The position numbers and the translations under genes are program-made. Below the pieces are notes generated by a model. That model was given only the letters and a program-made list of their open reading frames with translations. It ran no database searches and had not been told where the DNA came from. Of a stretch of 64,000 nucleotides of DNA, positions 37,116 through 46,280 are shown piece after piece. Position 1 is the first letter of the stretch. Every line of letters starts with the position of its first letter. Source of the stretch: Candidatus Brocadia sp. GTDB taxonomy: Bacteria > Planctomycetota > Brocadiia > Brocadiales > Brocadiaceae. The stretch lies in assembly GCA_021646415.1 (NCBI GenBank), contig SOEU01000013.1, positions 1 to 64,000 on the forward strand, written 5' to 3'.

Positions 37116-37315
37116 AATTTTCAGTAAAAGGTTGTGAGGTTGTTAATCTCTCCGTGTCTCAGCTTTTGGTGGCTAAATTCAAGTCGATAAATCGTACAAA
37201 TAAAAAATGGACGTGTCAAGTCAAAGTTGTTTTTTCACTTGACTAAGATGACTCCTCTGCTATATTAAATCGTAAAACTGCAATATTATAAGCGCATGAA
37301 AGGATAGTTTACTTA

Positions 37316-38290
37316 ATGACAATCCTCGTTACTGGTGGCGCTGGGTTTATCGGTTCACATCTGGTGGAAAAATTACTATTTCAGGGTGAACAGGTAGTTG
37401 TCATCGATAATTTTAATGATTTCTACCAACCTGCTTATAAAAGAGAAAATATCTCCGGGGCCATTCGTAATCAACGGTTAACACTATACGAAACAGATAT
37501 CTGTAACACAGTCTCATGTAAAGATGTATTTGAGAAACACCGCATTGAAAAGATTGTTCATCTGGCGGCGTATGCTGGCGTGAGACCGTCGATCGAACGA
37601 CCATTGCTCTATGAAGAGGTTAATTGCAAGGGTACGTTGAACCTGCTTGAACTTTCCAGGATATATAAGGTCAAGCAATTTATCTTTGGTTCGTCTTCAT
37701 CGGTTTATGGGAATAATAAAAAGACTCCATTTTCAGAAGATGACCCTGTAAACGAACCTATATCCCCCTATGCTGCTACCAAACGGGCGGGAGAACTATA
37801 TTGTTATAACTACCACCATCTCTATAAGATACCCGTTGCCTGTCTCCGTTTTTTCACGGTGTACGGACCACGGCAACGTCCCGATCTTGCTATACGTAAA
37901 TTTACCGAAATAATTGATTGTGACCAGCAAATTCCCATGTATGGAGATGGAACGACGCAGAGAGATTATACCTTCTTTTCTGACATCATAGACGGTGTGG
38001 TTTCTGCCTTACAGAAGCAATTTGATTTCGAAATTATTAATCTGGGTAATTCAACACCGATCCAGTTGGCAAAAATTATTGAACTCATTGAACAAGAAAT
38101 GGGGAAAAAGGCGAAAATCAAAAGACTTCCGGAGCAACCTGGCGATGTGCATAGGACTTATGCAGATATTAGAAAGGCAGAACGTTTTTTACAGTACAGA
38201 CCGAAAGTATCTATTGAACAAGGTATCCGTTTGTTTGTGGCTTGGTATAAAGAACATAAAAATAAACAGCCAAATCCCTTACCAGGGTAA
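37316..38290 (+). CDS. NAD-dependent epimerase (UDP-glucuronate 4-epimerase-like)
   Basis: A 324-residue extended short-chain dehydrogenase acting on nucleotide sugars. It has Rossmann GGAGFIGSHL at 7-16, the catalytic YAATK (Y/K pair, near 155) and a preceding SSSSVYG serine motif. The TVYGPRQRPDLAI and RDYTFFSDIIDGV segments match UDP-glucuronate 4-epimerase/GDP-mannose 4,6-dehydratase-type members. It is likely for lipopolysaccharide or capsule precursor supply. Confidence 0.85.
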   Translation: MTILVTGGAGFIGSHLVEKLLFQGEQVVVIDNFNDFYQPAYKRENISGAIRNQRLTLYETDICNTVSCKDVFEKHRIEKIVHLAAYAGVRPSIERPLLYEEVNCKGTLNLLELSRIYKVKQFIFGSSSSVYGNNKKTPFSEDDPVNEPISPYAATKRAGELYCYNYHHLYKIPVACLRFFTVYGPRQRPDLAIRKFTEIIDCDQQIPMYGDGTTQRDYTFFSDIIDGVVSALQKQFDFEIINLGNSTPIQLAKIIELIEQEMGKKAKIKRLPEQPGDVHRTYADIRKAERFLQYRPKVSIEQGIRLFVAWYKEHKNKQPNPLPG

Positions 38291-38366
38291 AACTGACACA
38301 ACGAATGAAACTCAGTAATGACAAATAGTTGCCAACAGCAGAAAATATCATCAATGAGGTTTTCTT

Positions 38367-38915
38367 ATGTTAACACTCTCTAATAAAATAAGCCTCAGCA
38401 GGATATTTTTTATTCCTCCCCTGGTGTTTTGTATAACACAAGTCCAGCATAACAATTATTACCGATATGTCTGTCTTTTTATCATGCTGGTTATCGGCCT
38501 AAGCGATATGCTGGACGGCTATCTTGCCAGAAAAAGAAACGAAATAACAAATCTGGGAAGGTATCTGGACCCTGTTGCGGACAAGCTTGTCCTGGTGATC
38601 TCCTGCATCATACTTTCCTCTGATCGTATCTGGCCTGAACCGAGATTTCCCAACTGGATTCCAACAGTTATTGTCTGCAGAGATCTTTTACTCATGTTTG
38701 GCACCATCGCTTCTCTTTTCATTACCGGGAGAATGGATTGTCAACCAACGATGCTGGGTAAGGCTGCCACCGGCCTTCAAATTATTGCTATCATATCCGT
38801 ACTCATTGGAAACCATATCCCATTACCTGCACTCGTCATCATCTGGTGGATGGCCGTTATTTTAACCTTTATTTCCGGACTCTTGTATATGTACAGGGGG
38901 GTAAAACAATTGTAA
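38367..38915 (+). CDS. pgsA: CDP-diacylglycerol-glycerol-3-phosphate 3-phosphatidyltransferase
   Basis: A 182-residue membrane enzyme making phosphatidylglycerophosphate. The CDP-alcohol phosphotransferase motif DGx2ARx(n)Gx3Dx3D is clear in DMLDGYLARKRNEITNLGRY and the following LDPVADKL. Four to six hydrophobic segments are present. pgsA is the usual single-copy member, but other CDP-alcohol transferases of this size are possible. Confidence 0.82.
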   Translation: MLTLSNKISLSRIFFIPPLVFCITQVQHNNYYRYVCLFIMLVIGLSDMLDGYLARKRNEITNLGRYLDPVADKLVLVISCIILSSDRIWPEPRFPNWIPTVIVCRDLLLMFGTIASLFITGRMDCQPTMLGKAATGLQIIAIISVLIGNHIPLPALVIIWWMAVILTFISGLLYMYRGVKQL

Positions 38916-39110
38916 GGTACTATCACTCCCTTCTCACCATATTTATACAAAAAGGCTTTACATTGCCCATCTTTTATACTAGTATTTATATAATTTTTAG
39001 TAAGCAATCAGCCCTCATCAAACAATAATCAGTGATAACTGAAAACTGACAGTTGATGGCTGAGCGCATACGAATTAACTCATCGAAATTTGTAATACGA
39101 GAGGTTTTTT

Positions 39111-40340
39111 ATGCGATTTAACACAATACAAGAGGCCGTAGAAGACCTTAAACAGGGGAAAATGATCATTCTGGTAGACGATGCGAATCGTGAAAACGAG
39201 GGGGATATTACCATCGCCGCTGAAAAGATCATGCCAGAAACTATTAATTTCATGCTTACACACGCACGTGGCATTATATGTCTTGCAATTCATGCCGAAC
39301 GGGCAGAAGAACTCGATCTTTATCCCATGGTATCCAATAATACGTCAAACTTTCAGACGCCCTTTACCGTTTCTATCGATGCCAGGAGTGGTATTACAAC
39401 GGGCGTTTCTTCAAAGGACCGGGCTACAACGATTTTAACTGCAATTGACGACAAGGCGACCGCCGATGACCTTGTCAGACCTGGCCATGTCTTCCCGCTC
39501 AAGGCCCAGAGGGGTGGAGTGCTGGTCAGGACAGGCCACACAGAAGGCGCGGTAGACCTGACACGCATTGCAGGTCTTAAACCCGCTGCAGTTATTTGCG
39601 AGATTATGACAGAAGACGGGAATATGGCGAAACTTCCTGATCTCAAGAAGTTTGCCGAAAAGCACAATCTTAAAATATGTACCATTGCTGATATCATTAA
39701 GTTTCGACATGAACAGGAGCGATTGATTGAAAAGCGCGTTACCGTAAAATTGCCGACAGTTTATGGAAATTTTACGCTTCATCTGTACCGTTCTTTTGTC
39801 GATGAATATCTCCACTTAGCTCTTTGCCTGGGCATAGGTAATGAGAGTGGGAATGAACCCTCTCCCTTGCACAATGAACCTGTGCTGGTAAGGGTACATG
39901 ATGAATGTTTGACCGGTGACATCTTTGGCTCTCTCCGTTGTGATTGTGGTGAACAACTCCACAGTGCCCTCCAGATAATCCAAAATCACGGGAAGGGCGT
40001 ACTGCTGTATATGCGGCAAGAGGGGCGGGGGATTGGTTTGGAGAACAAATTGCATGCCTATTTATTACAGGAAAAGGGGCTTGATACTGTTGAGGCCAAT
40101 GAAAGACTTGGTTTTCCCGCCGATAAACGCGATTATGGCATCGGTGCGCAAATCTTGCGGGACCTGGGCGTAACAAAGATGCGGCTGCTTACCAACAATC
40201 CTAAAAAGTTTGCTGCCCTTGCCGGATACGGGCTTGAGATTGTGGAACGGGTACCCATCGTTATGGAGCCGCAAGAGGAAAACAAGCGTTATCTGCAGAC
40301 AAAGAAAGAAAAATTGGGACATATCATAGAAAAGGTGTAG
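39111..40340 (+). CDS. ribBA: Bifunctional 3,4-dihydroxy-2-butanone-4-phosphate synthase / GTP cyclohydrolase II
   Basis: A 409-residue riboflavin enzyme. The N-terminal RibB domain (about 1-200) has the acidic [11 protein letters not shown] and the THARGIICL motif. The C-terminal RibA domain (about 205-400) has the zinc site [11 protein letters not shown], the EGRGIGL loop and LLTNNPKK. The two domains supply both precursors for the pathway; ribD lies about 13.5 kb downstream, so the pathway is scattered. A repeat palindrome follows the gene at 40468. Confidence 0.94.
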   Translation: MRFNTIQEAVEDLKQGKMIILVDDANRENEGDITIAAEKIMPETINFMLTHARGIICLAIHAERAEELDLYPMVSNNTSNFQTPFTVSIDARSGITTGVSSKDRATTILTAIDDKATADDLVRPGHVFPLKAQRGGVLVRTGHTEGAVDLTRIAGLKPAAVICEIMTEDGNMAKLPDLKKFAEKHNLKICTIADIIKFRHEQERLIEKRVTVKLPTVYGNFTLHLYRSFVDEYLHLALCLGIGNESGNEPSPLHNEPVLVRVHDECLTGDIFGSLRCDCGEQLHSALQIIQNHGKGVLLYMRQEGRGIGLENKLHAYLLQEKGLDTVEANERLGFPADKRDYGIGAQILRDLGVTKMRLLTNNPKKFAALAGYGLEIVERVPIVMEPQEENKRYLQTKKEKLGHIIEKV

Positions 40341-40685
40341 CCTGCATTTGGAAAACCACAAAGACTCAAAGGGAACAAAGAACGTTTAAAGGTAGAAGGT
40401 TGGGGAAATGAATCAACTCTCTGTAGCATCTTATAAAAAATATTTTGACATTTTTAGCAAAAATAAAAACCCTGCCAGGGTTTAGAACCCTGACAGGGTT
40501 AAAACACAAATTTCGTGCTTTGGATTTTGTCTTTTCCGACTCGTTCGGATTAGATTCATACTCGTATCGACTTCGGCTCGAGTTCGTTTTCTTTGCAGCG
40601 CTACTAAGGCATGGTGATGCTGACTAAGTGATTGGATTAATAACTTCTCTGTAAATTCTGTGGTTAAAGGTTATTTTTCAGAGCG
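40341..40685. other. Gap holding a dispersed palindromic repeat
   Basis: No gene is supported. The stretch is dominated by the AACCCTG(C/A)CAGGGTT repeat described separately and a GC-skewed tail (TCGACTTCGGCTCGAG) near 40567-40583. Confidence 0.4.
40468..40560 (+). repeat. Dispersed repeat with AACCCTGACAGGGTT palindrome
   Basis: Two palindromes in tandem (AACCCTGCCAGGGTT and AACCCTGACAGGGTT) then about 60 bases including TTTCGTGCTTTGG and TTTTGTCTTTTCCGAC. A close copy in the same order and strand occurs at 53695-53785 at the aroA 3' end. Confidence 0.7.
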
Positions 40686-42197
40686 ATGAAAAAACTTTTT
40701 GCAAGAAAAACCCTGCGTGATCTTGTTGAAGAATCTAATCACCACCACTTCAAACGGGTATTAGGCCCATTCTCGCTAACAGCCTTAGGAATCGGTGCCG
40801 TCATTGGTGCTGGCATATTTGTTTTGACTGGTCTTGCAGCTAAAGAGTTTGCCGGCCCCGGTTTAATCCTCTCATTTGTCCTTTCAGGTCTTGCCTGTAT
40901 CTTCGTAGCCCTGTGCTACGCCGAGTTTGCATCCATGGTTCCTCTGGCCGGCAGTGCTTATACTTATTCATATGCAGCACTGGGAGAGGTTTTCGCCTGG
41001 ATTATTGGGTGGGACCTTATTCTTGAATATTCCCTCGCATCAAGCCTTGTAGCCGTGGGCTGGTCACATTATTTTGTAAAATTACTAGGACTCTTTGGCC
41101 TGCATATTCCACCCTGGCTTACCAATGACTATTGGACATTATCTCACCAGGCACAAGACCTCTTTGCTCAAAGTGTGCCCTTTATTCATGGAATCCCCAT
41201 CGTATTCAACCTACCCGCCGTCCTTATCATCATTGCCATTACTACCTTACTGGTCATCGGCATAAAAGAGAGCGCCCGGTTCAATAGTATCATCGTAGGG
41301 GTAAAACTTGCCGTAATATTTCTGGTGATTTTTGCAGGGTGGTTTTATGTAAAAAGTGATAATTGGGGAAGTAGTTTTGAGACCTTTGCACCGTATGGTA
41401 TTGGTGGTATTGGTACCGGAGCAGCTTACGTATTTTTTGCCTACATTGGTTTTGACGCGGTCTCTACCACTGCCCAGGAGGCGAGAAACCCGAAAAGGGA
41501 CGTGCCCATTGGCATCATTGTATCGCTGGTACTGTGTACTATTTTATACATTGCCGTTACTGCGGTCCTTACCGGTATGGTTTATTACAAAGATATTAAC
41601 ATCGATGCACCCCTGGCAGATGCCTTTACTCGATACGGACTGACAAAGGTATCCTTTTTTATCTCGGTCGGGGCGGTGGCGGGGCTGACCAGTGTGCTCC
41701 TGGTATTACTTTTGAGCCAGTCCAGGATATTCTGGGCTATAGCCAGGGATGGCCTCCTGCCTGAACGAATCTTCGCCGCTGTCCATCCCCGGTTCGGTAC
41801 ACCCTACATATCTACCATCATTGTGGGTGCCTGTGTTGCTCTTACTGCCAGTTGCTTTCCCATTGAAGAGATCGCAAAACTGGTCAATATCGGGACACTC
41901 CTTGCCTTCTGCCTTGTTTCTGCCGCAGTTATCATCCTTCGAATTAAAGATCCCCATCATCCCCGCGCCTTTAAGTGTCCCTTTGTTCCGGTAATACCTA
42001 TCCTGGGCATCCTTTCCTGTGGATACATGATGATACGACTCGAATTCTCCACCTGGCTCAGACTCCTTGTATGGCTGGCGCTAGGTTCCATCATCTATGC
42101 TGCCTATGGCAGGCGCCACAGCAAACTGGCAAAGAAACACGCCCTGACGGAGAAACAAAATGAGTCGTTGGTGGAGTTGGATAAGAGTTATCTGTAG
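40686..42197 (+). CDS. APC family amino acid permease
   Basis: A 503-residue transporter with about twelve membrane segments. The first helix carries the substrate-site GIGAVIGAGIFVLTG, and a YAEFASMVPLAGSAYTYSY segment follows, typical of the cationic amino acid (CAT/YhdG) branch. It is probably a proton-coupled uptake or exchange system. It stands alone, with a repeat upstream and a relic downstream. Confidence 0.88.
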   Translation: MKKLFARKTLRDLVEESNHHHFKRVLGPFSLTALGIGAVIGAGIFVLTGLAAKEFAGPGLILSFVLSGLACIFVALCYAEFASMVPLAGSAYTYSYAALGEVFAWIIGWDLILEYSLASSLVAVGWSHYFVKLLGLFGLHIPPWLTNDYWTLSHQAQDLFAQSVPFIHGIPIVFNLPAVLIIIAITTLLVIGIKESARFNSIIVGVKLAVIFLVIFAGWFYVKSDNWGSSFETFAPYGIGGIGTGAAYVFFAYIGFDAVSTTAQEARNPKRDVPIGIIVSLVLCTILYIAVTAVLTGMVYYKDINIDAPLADAFTRYGLTKVSFFISVGAVAGLTSVLLVLLLSQSRIFWAIARDGLLPERIFAAVHPRFGTPYISTIIVGACVALTASCFPIEEIAKLVNIGTLLAFCLVSAAVIILRIKDPHHPRAFKCPFVPVIPILGILSCGYMMIRLEFSTWLRLLVWLALGSIIYAAYGRRHSKLAKKHALTEKQNESLVELDKSYL

Positions 42198-42212
42198 GGT
42201 GCGTCCTACGCA

Positions 42213-42359
42213 CCATTCATATTTAAAGGGCGTTTGCAATGCGGTGAACGACTCTATTCGCCTGAAACGGTAGAGAATATTCAAAACGCCATTTGGCAGA
42301 ACCGGAAACCAGATAGATTTATTGAAACACCGGTCATTGACTATGTGTCTATTGGATGA
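42213..42359 (+). pseudogene. Relic of a YgiT-type zinc finger antitoxin-like protein
   Basis: One frame reads QCGERLYSPETVENIQNAIW, then RKPDRFIETPVIDY, before a stop at 42357-42359. The CxxCGE...SPETVExIQ...RxIExPVxxY pattern is what follows the zinc finger in YgiT/MqsA-type proteins; only the second half of the finger is left. No ATG with a ribosome site precedes it. Confidence 0.35.
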
Positions 42360-42525
42360 TATGAACATCACAGTCGATAGCAAACTTTCTGTCAAGAACA
42401 AAGGCGTTGGGTTTCGTGCCTCAACCCAACCTTATATGTTATGCTGTGTATGCTCTTGATATTTAGAATAAAAAGCTTCTGACTAAAATAGCCAAATGGA
42501 ATTATGGAATAAAAATACAGGAAAC
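42360..42525. other. Short intergenic tail
   Basis: No gene is recognised. It leads into the MITE-like element at 42526. Confidence 0.3.
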
Positions 42526-42805
42526 AGTTTAGTTTTTTGAAAAATGAGTTGTGCTTTTTAAGTCCCTATAGGGACGTGAGGCAATAGGCAGGTAATTTAT
42601 TGCCTGTATTTTTATCAAAGAGAAATACAGTCCCGTAGGGACGATTGAGACGATTGTGTATCCATAATCTTCATTCGCCCCTACAGGGCTTATTTTTATC
42701 TTTCTCTTAACACAGGCAATAAATTGCCTGCCTATGAGCAATTTGCCCCTCCGGGGCGAAATCAGCACAAGGCTTTTCCTTGATAGTTTTTCAAATAACT
42801 AAAGT
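42526..42805. mobile_element. MITE-like element, about 280 bp
   Basis: The ends are near-perfect 19-base inverted repeats (AGTTTAGTTTTTTGAAAAA at 42526 and TTTTTCAAATAACTAAAGT at 42787). Inside, a second inverted pair of about 27 bases (GCAATAGGCAGGTAATTTAT... and its partner near 42712) surrounds a region with several GCCCC/GGGGC and GGGAC palindromes. There is no ORF of its own; a shadow frame covers it only by chance. It abuts the relic that begins near 42816. Confidence 0.6.
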
Positions 42806-42986
42806 GTTAAAAAATTTGTTATTAGTTTGTGGAAATTGTCATAATCAATTCCACTATGCCGATGTAAAACAAGAGCTTAAGAAAGGATGGATTTCGAAGG
42901 TGTTTTTCAATGATAGAATATTTGAGGTTAATCAAATAGTCTTCAAACAAAAATTTGAAGAAGCAATGAAAGAAATTTTCATTTAA
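42780..42986 (+). pseudogene. HNH endonuclease relic
   Basis: After a few codons from the element, the frame reads LLVCGNCHNQFHYADVKQ, matching the CxxCHxxxH end of an HNH nuclease, then about 40 further residues to a stop. The N-terminal half is missing, apparently cut by the MITE-like element. The frame continues directly into a DNA methyltransferase relic. Confidence 0.4.
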
Positions 42987-43169
42987 TTTAAAGGTGATGT
43001 AATTCTCGATCCATTTTGTGAAAGTGGAACGGCTTGTTTGTCGGCTCTAAAAAATGAAAGACATTATATTGGGTATAACATTAATCAGGAATATGTTGAC
43101 TTAGCAAATAGAAGGATTCAAGAGGTTATAAATAAACCAAATCAAAAAAAGCTATTTCAAGAAGTGTAA
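42987..43169 (+). pseudogene. DNA methyltransferase relic (C-terminal end)
   Basis: Directly after the stop of the HNH relic and in the same frame, it reads GDVILDPFCESGTACLSAL and then GYNINQEYVDLANRRI to a stop at 43167-43169. DPFxxSGT followed by a GxxINxEYVxLAxxRI block is the C-terminal end of N4/N6-adenine or cytosine methyltransferases of type II restriction systems. The catalytic DPPY motif is gone. Together with the HNH piece it suggests a decayed restriction-modification locus. Confidence 0.5.
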
Positions 43170-43271
43170 AATAGGCTATGGAGAAGTGGGAATCCAGGAA
43201 ATAAATGGGAAGCATGGATTCCTGCTTTCGCAAGAATGACACATAACATTTGTCATTTACTATAGTGATTG

Positions 43272-43319
43272 GATGGGTTAAGCCTGTCCTGAGTTTGCGA
43301 AGGACAAAGCGAACCCATC
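43272..43319 (+). repeat. Palindromic repeat GATGGGTT...AACCCATC (long centre)
   Basis: The arms GATGGGTT and AACCCATC enclose AAGCCTGTCCTGAGTTTGCG and more. It shares arms with 6046-6070 and its whole length with the inverted copy at 28604-28653. Confidence 0.7.
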
Positions 43320-43422
43320 GTCGCCTTGTTTCTAGGGCGTACTATGCCTTACTCAGTCTTACTTACTCGAAGTCAGATCAGAATTAGCAGGTAGCACAAA
43401 TTTTTCGGGGAGTAGGTCTCTA

Positions 43423-44546
43423 TGACCTCCTCACTTTTTTCCAAACTATATGACGTTGCCGTTTGTCGGGAGTGGTCCCGCGGGATCATCGGCTGCCCTT
43501 TGTTTAGCCAGGCAAGGGGTAAGAGTTGCAGCCATAGAGAAGGCCTCGCTGCCACGGCACAAGACGTGCGGCGGGGGAGTAACATACAGGGCGATCCAAC
43601 TGTTGCCGGTTGGCATCCAAGAGGCCATTGAGTTAAAGTGCTATACTGCCGAATTAAATTTACTCGATGCCGGCCTTCATTTCTCTATCAGAAGACAACA
43701 ACCAATTGTTTCAACGACCACACGGGAGAAGTTTGATTTCTTCCTGATTTCAGCAGCCAGAGATGCGGGGGTAGATATTTTTGCAGAATGTAAGGTAATT
43801 GGTGTTATGAATAAGTCCGATAAGGTTGAATTAATAACCAGCAAGGGAGTATTATCTGCCCGATTTGCGGTTGTGGCAGATGGCGCGATGGACATTGTGC
43901 CAGAAAAAGCCGGCTGGCAGGAAACTCGTTACCTTATCCCCACGTTGGAATACGAGGTTTCTGTCGCAGATAATGTGCTGAAGTGATTTTGCTGTGCTGA
44001 GCATGAGACGTAACCCAATAATTTGGATGAAATTTTTAAGCGGTATTTGAGGCTTATTGGCATCAATAAAAGACTGGGTATAAAGAGGCACGGATCTCTT
44101 ATTCCGGTAAGTCCGAGGAGGGATTCCATTGTAAAGGGGCACCTGCTTCTTGCAGGAGATGCGGCGGGTTTTGCGGATCCTGTTACCGGAGAAGGGATAA
44201 CTTTTGCAATCCTGAGCGGACAGATTTCCGCAAAAGCATTACTTACCGGAAATTTTGAAGAAAGTCACGTTAAACAAGCTTATCATGCACAACTTGCGAA
44301 GACTATATTGCCAGAACTGCGATTGGGTGGAGTTTTGGCGAAATTGATTTACAATTATCCGGGGGGCGCACGTGGCTATTCCGTTTGCATGGACAGAAGT
44401 TGAGTGAGGTTGTTACCGATATATTCATAGGTGAAAAAACCTATTGTGGGATGCTGCACAGTCCTTTGAATTACCTCAAGTTAGGCCTTCGGCATCTTTT
44501 TAATGTAGAGCGAAGAGTCTCTTCGCTCTACAAATCGTTTAAATAA
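43423..44546 (+). pseudogene. Geranylgeranyl reductase-like FAD oxidoreductase, multiply broken
   Basis: ATG at 43423 leads into KLYDVAV; then one extra T in a TTT run (43462-43464) shifts frame, and GSGPAGSSAAL (FAD-binding GxGxxG) continues in the next frame to about 43986. An internal deletion removes roughly forty residues of the substrate region. The C-terminal part resumes (about 44023) with GHLLLAGDAAGFADPVTGEG, the GD motif of GGR-type proteins, and another shift near 44370-44400 leads to HGQKLSEVVTDIF and a stop at 44544-44546. An intact relative occurs at 61786-63132. Its original job, judging from the family, was probably reducing an isoprenoid or polyketide double bond. Confidence 0.7.
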
Positions 44547-44913
44547 CAATGAAATTCCTTATATATAATCAAGGTATTCCTATCCGATGACAGAAGTAGA
44601 AAGAAGGCAGCGCATGTGGCAGATAATACGGGTCTGGGAAATTTACTTTAACAAGCGGGGACGGTTGACAATGCATTTTTAATATCCGTGTAAACTTTTC
44701 CTTAATAAATTAGGTTGGGTTTTAAAAGGCAAAACTCAACGACTTTTCATTTTTACCCACCCCTTAATCCCCTCCTGGGAGGGGACTTATAAAATTCCCC
44801 TCTTGAGGGGTAGGGGTGTGTTTATTCATTGCTTAACTAAAAAGTTTGAAATTCCTATACGTGAACTTAAACACGGACAAACTCCGTTTGTCCATGCCAC
44901 CCCAAAAAACCGC
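44547..44913. other. Gap with a C-rich/G-rich hairpin and a short palindrome
   Basis: A decayed copy of the CCCCTC hairpin family lies near 44755-44815. A perfect hairpin (GGACAAA-CTCCG-TTTGTCC, 44875-44893) directly precedes the transporter start. A 31-codon frame (44587) has no support. Confidence 0.4.
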
Positions 44914-46203
44914 ATGAATAATATGCAGGGTTCTATGGTAAGGATTATTTTTAGCTGGCGGATGCTGGTTACGTTCTTTTTGGGCGTGAGCTCTGGTATC
45001 CCTCTTTTAGTCACAGGTTCGACACTTCAGGCGTGGATGACCGATGAAAAGGTTAATCTTGCAGTGATTGGTATGTTTTCATTAGTTGGGCTTCCTTACA
45101 CGGTCAAGTTCCTCTGGGCACCTGTTATGGACCGATATGTGCCTCCACTTCTGGGTCGACGTCGCGGGTGGATGCTGATTTCCCAGATCCTTCTCATGCT
45201 AGCCATTGGTGCCTTTTCATTCGTAAGGCCTGCCGAATCTCCCTGGATTGTGGCCTTCCTCGCGGTGCTTGTGTCTTTTTTTAGCGCGAGTCAGGATATT
45301 GTTGTTGATGCATATCGGCGTGAGCTTTTAAGGGATGAAGAATTGGGTCTCGGCTCTTCTCTTGCAGTAAACGGCTATCGCATCGGTATGCTCATTTCCG
45401 GGGCGTTTGCCCTATTCTTGGCCGACCGTATCCCCTGGAATTACGTTTATCTGCTGCTGGCCGTCTCACTTCTTATTGGAATTATTACTACCTGCTGTGC
45501 GCCAAAAAAGGAAGGACAGGTAATTCCCCCAAAATCCCTCCGCGAAGCGGTTATAGAACCCTTTATTGATTATTTTAAGAGGGCGGGGGCCTTTGAAATC
45601 CTGGCCTTTATCCTTCTATATAAAATTGGCGACGTCATGGCGAGCAGCATGACAATCCCTTTCATTTTAAAGATGGGATTTACCAAGACGGAATTGGCAG
45701 CCATTGTGAAGACCTTTGGCATATTTGCCACGATTGCAGGCGGTCTTGTCGGTGGCATTCTCATAATAAAATTTGGACTTCGCAAAGGTCTCTGGATTTT
45801 TGGCATCCTTCAAGCGGTTTCGACCCTCTCTTTTTCAGCGCTTGCCTCTGTGGGTGCCTATCACTCCCTATTAGCGGCCACGGTTACCTTTGAAAATTTA
45901 ACCAGCGGTATGGGGACCTCCGCCTTTACAGCATTTATGGCAAGCCTCTGCAATAGAAGATTTACCGCCACACAATATGCGCTTTTGAGCAGCCTCATGG
46001 GTATTCCGAGAGTGATTGTTTCTTCACCCACCGGGTTTTTGGTTGAGAGATTAGGATGGGTTCATTTTTTTATCTTCTGCACGTTAGCTGCTATTCCGGG
46101 ACTCGTTTTCCTCTTGCGTTTTAAGTCCTGGCAAGGGGAATCCCGTCCAATCACCGAAACAACCACCTCTCGTGAAGGGAATGAACTGTTTACCGGATTT
46201 TAG
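44914..46203 (+). CDS. MFS transporter, AmpG-like
   Basis: About 429 residues with roughly twelve membrane segments. The segment LPYTVKFLWAPVMDRYVPP is the AmpG hallmark, and VDAYRRELLRDEELGLGSS follows in the next loop. AmpG imports anhydro-muropeptides from the periplasm for wall recycling. I prefer the ATG at 44914 because the longer frame (44803) begins at a TTG inside a repeat; neither has a strong ribosome site. A hairpin sits just upstream, so translation might be sensitive to structure. Confidence 0.85.
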   Translation: MNNMQGSMVRIIFSWRMLVTFFLGVSSGIPLLVTGSTLQAWMTDEKVNLAVIGMFSLVGLPYTVKFLWAPVMDRYVPPLLGRRRGWMLISQILLMLAIGAFSFVRPAESPWIVAFLAVLVSFFSASQDIVVDAYRRELLRDEELGLGSSLAVNGYRIGMLISGAFALFLADRIPWNYVYLLLAVSLLIGIITTCCAPKKEGQVIPPKSLREAVIEPFIDYFKRAGAFEILAFILLYKIGDVMASSMTIPFILKMGFTKTELAAIVKTFGIFATIAGGLVGGILIIKFGLRKGLWIFGILQAVSTLSFSALASVGAYHSLLAATVTFENLTSGMGTSAFTAFMASLCNRRFTATQYALLSSLMGIPRVIVSSPTGFLVERLGWVHFFIFCTLAAIPGLVFLLRFKSWQGESRPITETTTSREGNELFTGF

Positions 46204-46280
46204 TTTTTTAAATAGTTGCGTAATAGTTTCCACTTTTATTTGCGGTTAGCCGCACTGCGTTTAACCTGGAGGTTTGTATC

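Noticed and set aside
42529-42768. 79-residue minus-strand ORF in the MITE-like element
   Set aside because: It is made of the element's inverted repeats read in frame; no motif or ribosome site.
44587-44682. 31-codon frame between the broken GGR gene and the AmpG-like gene
   Set aside because: No ribosome site, no motif, flanked by decayed DNA.
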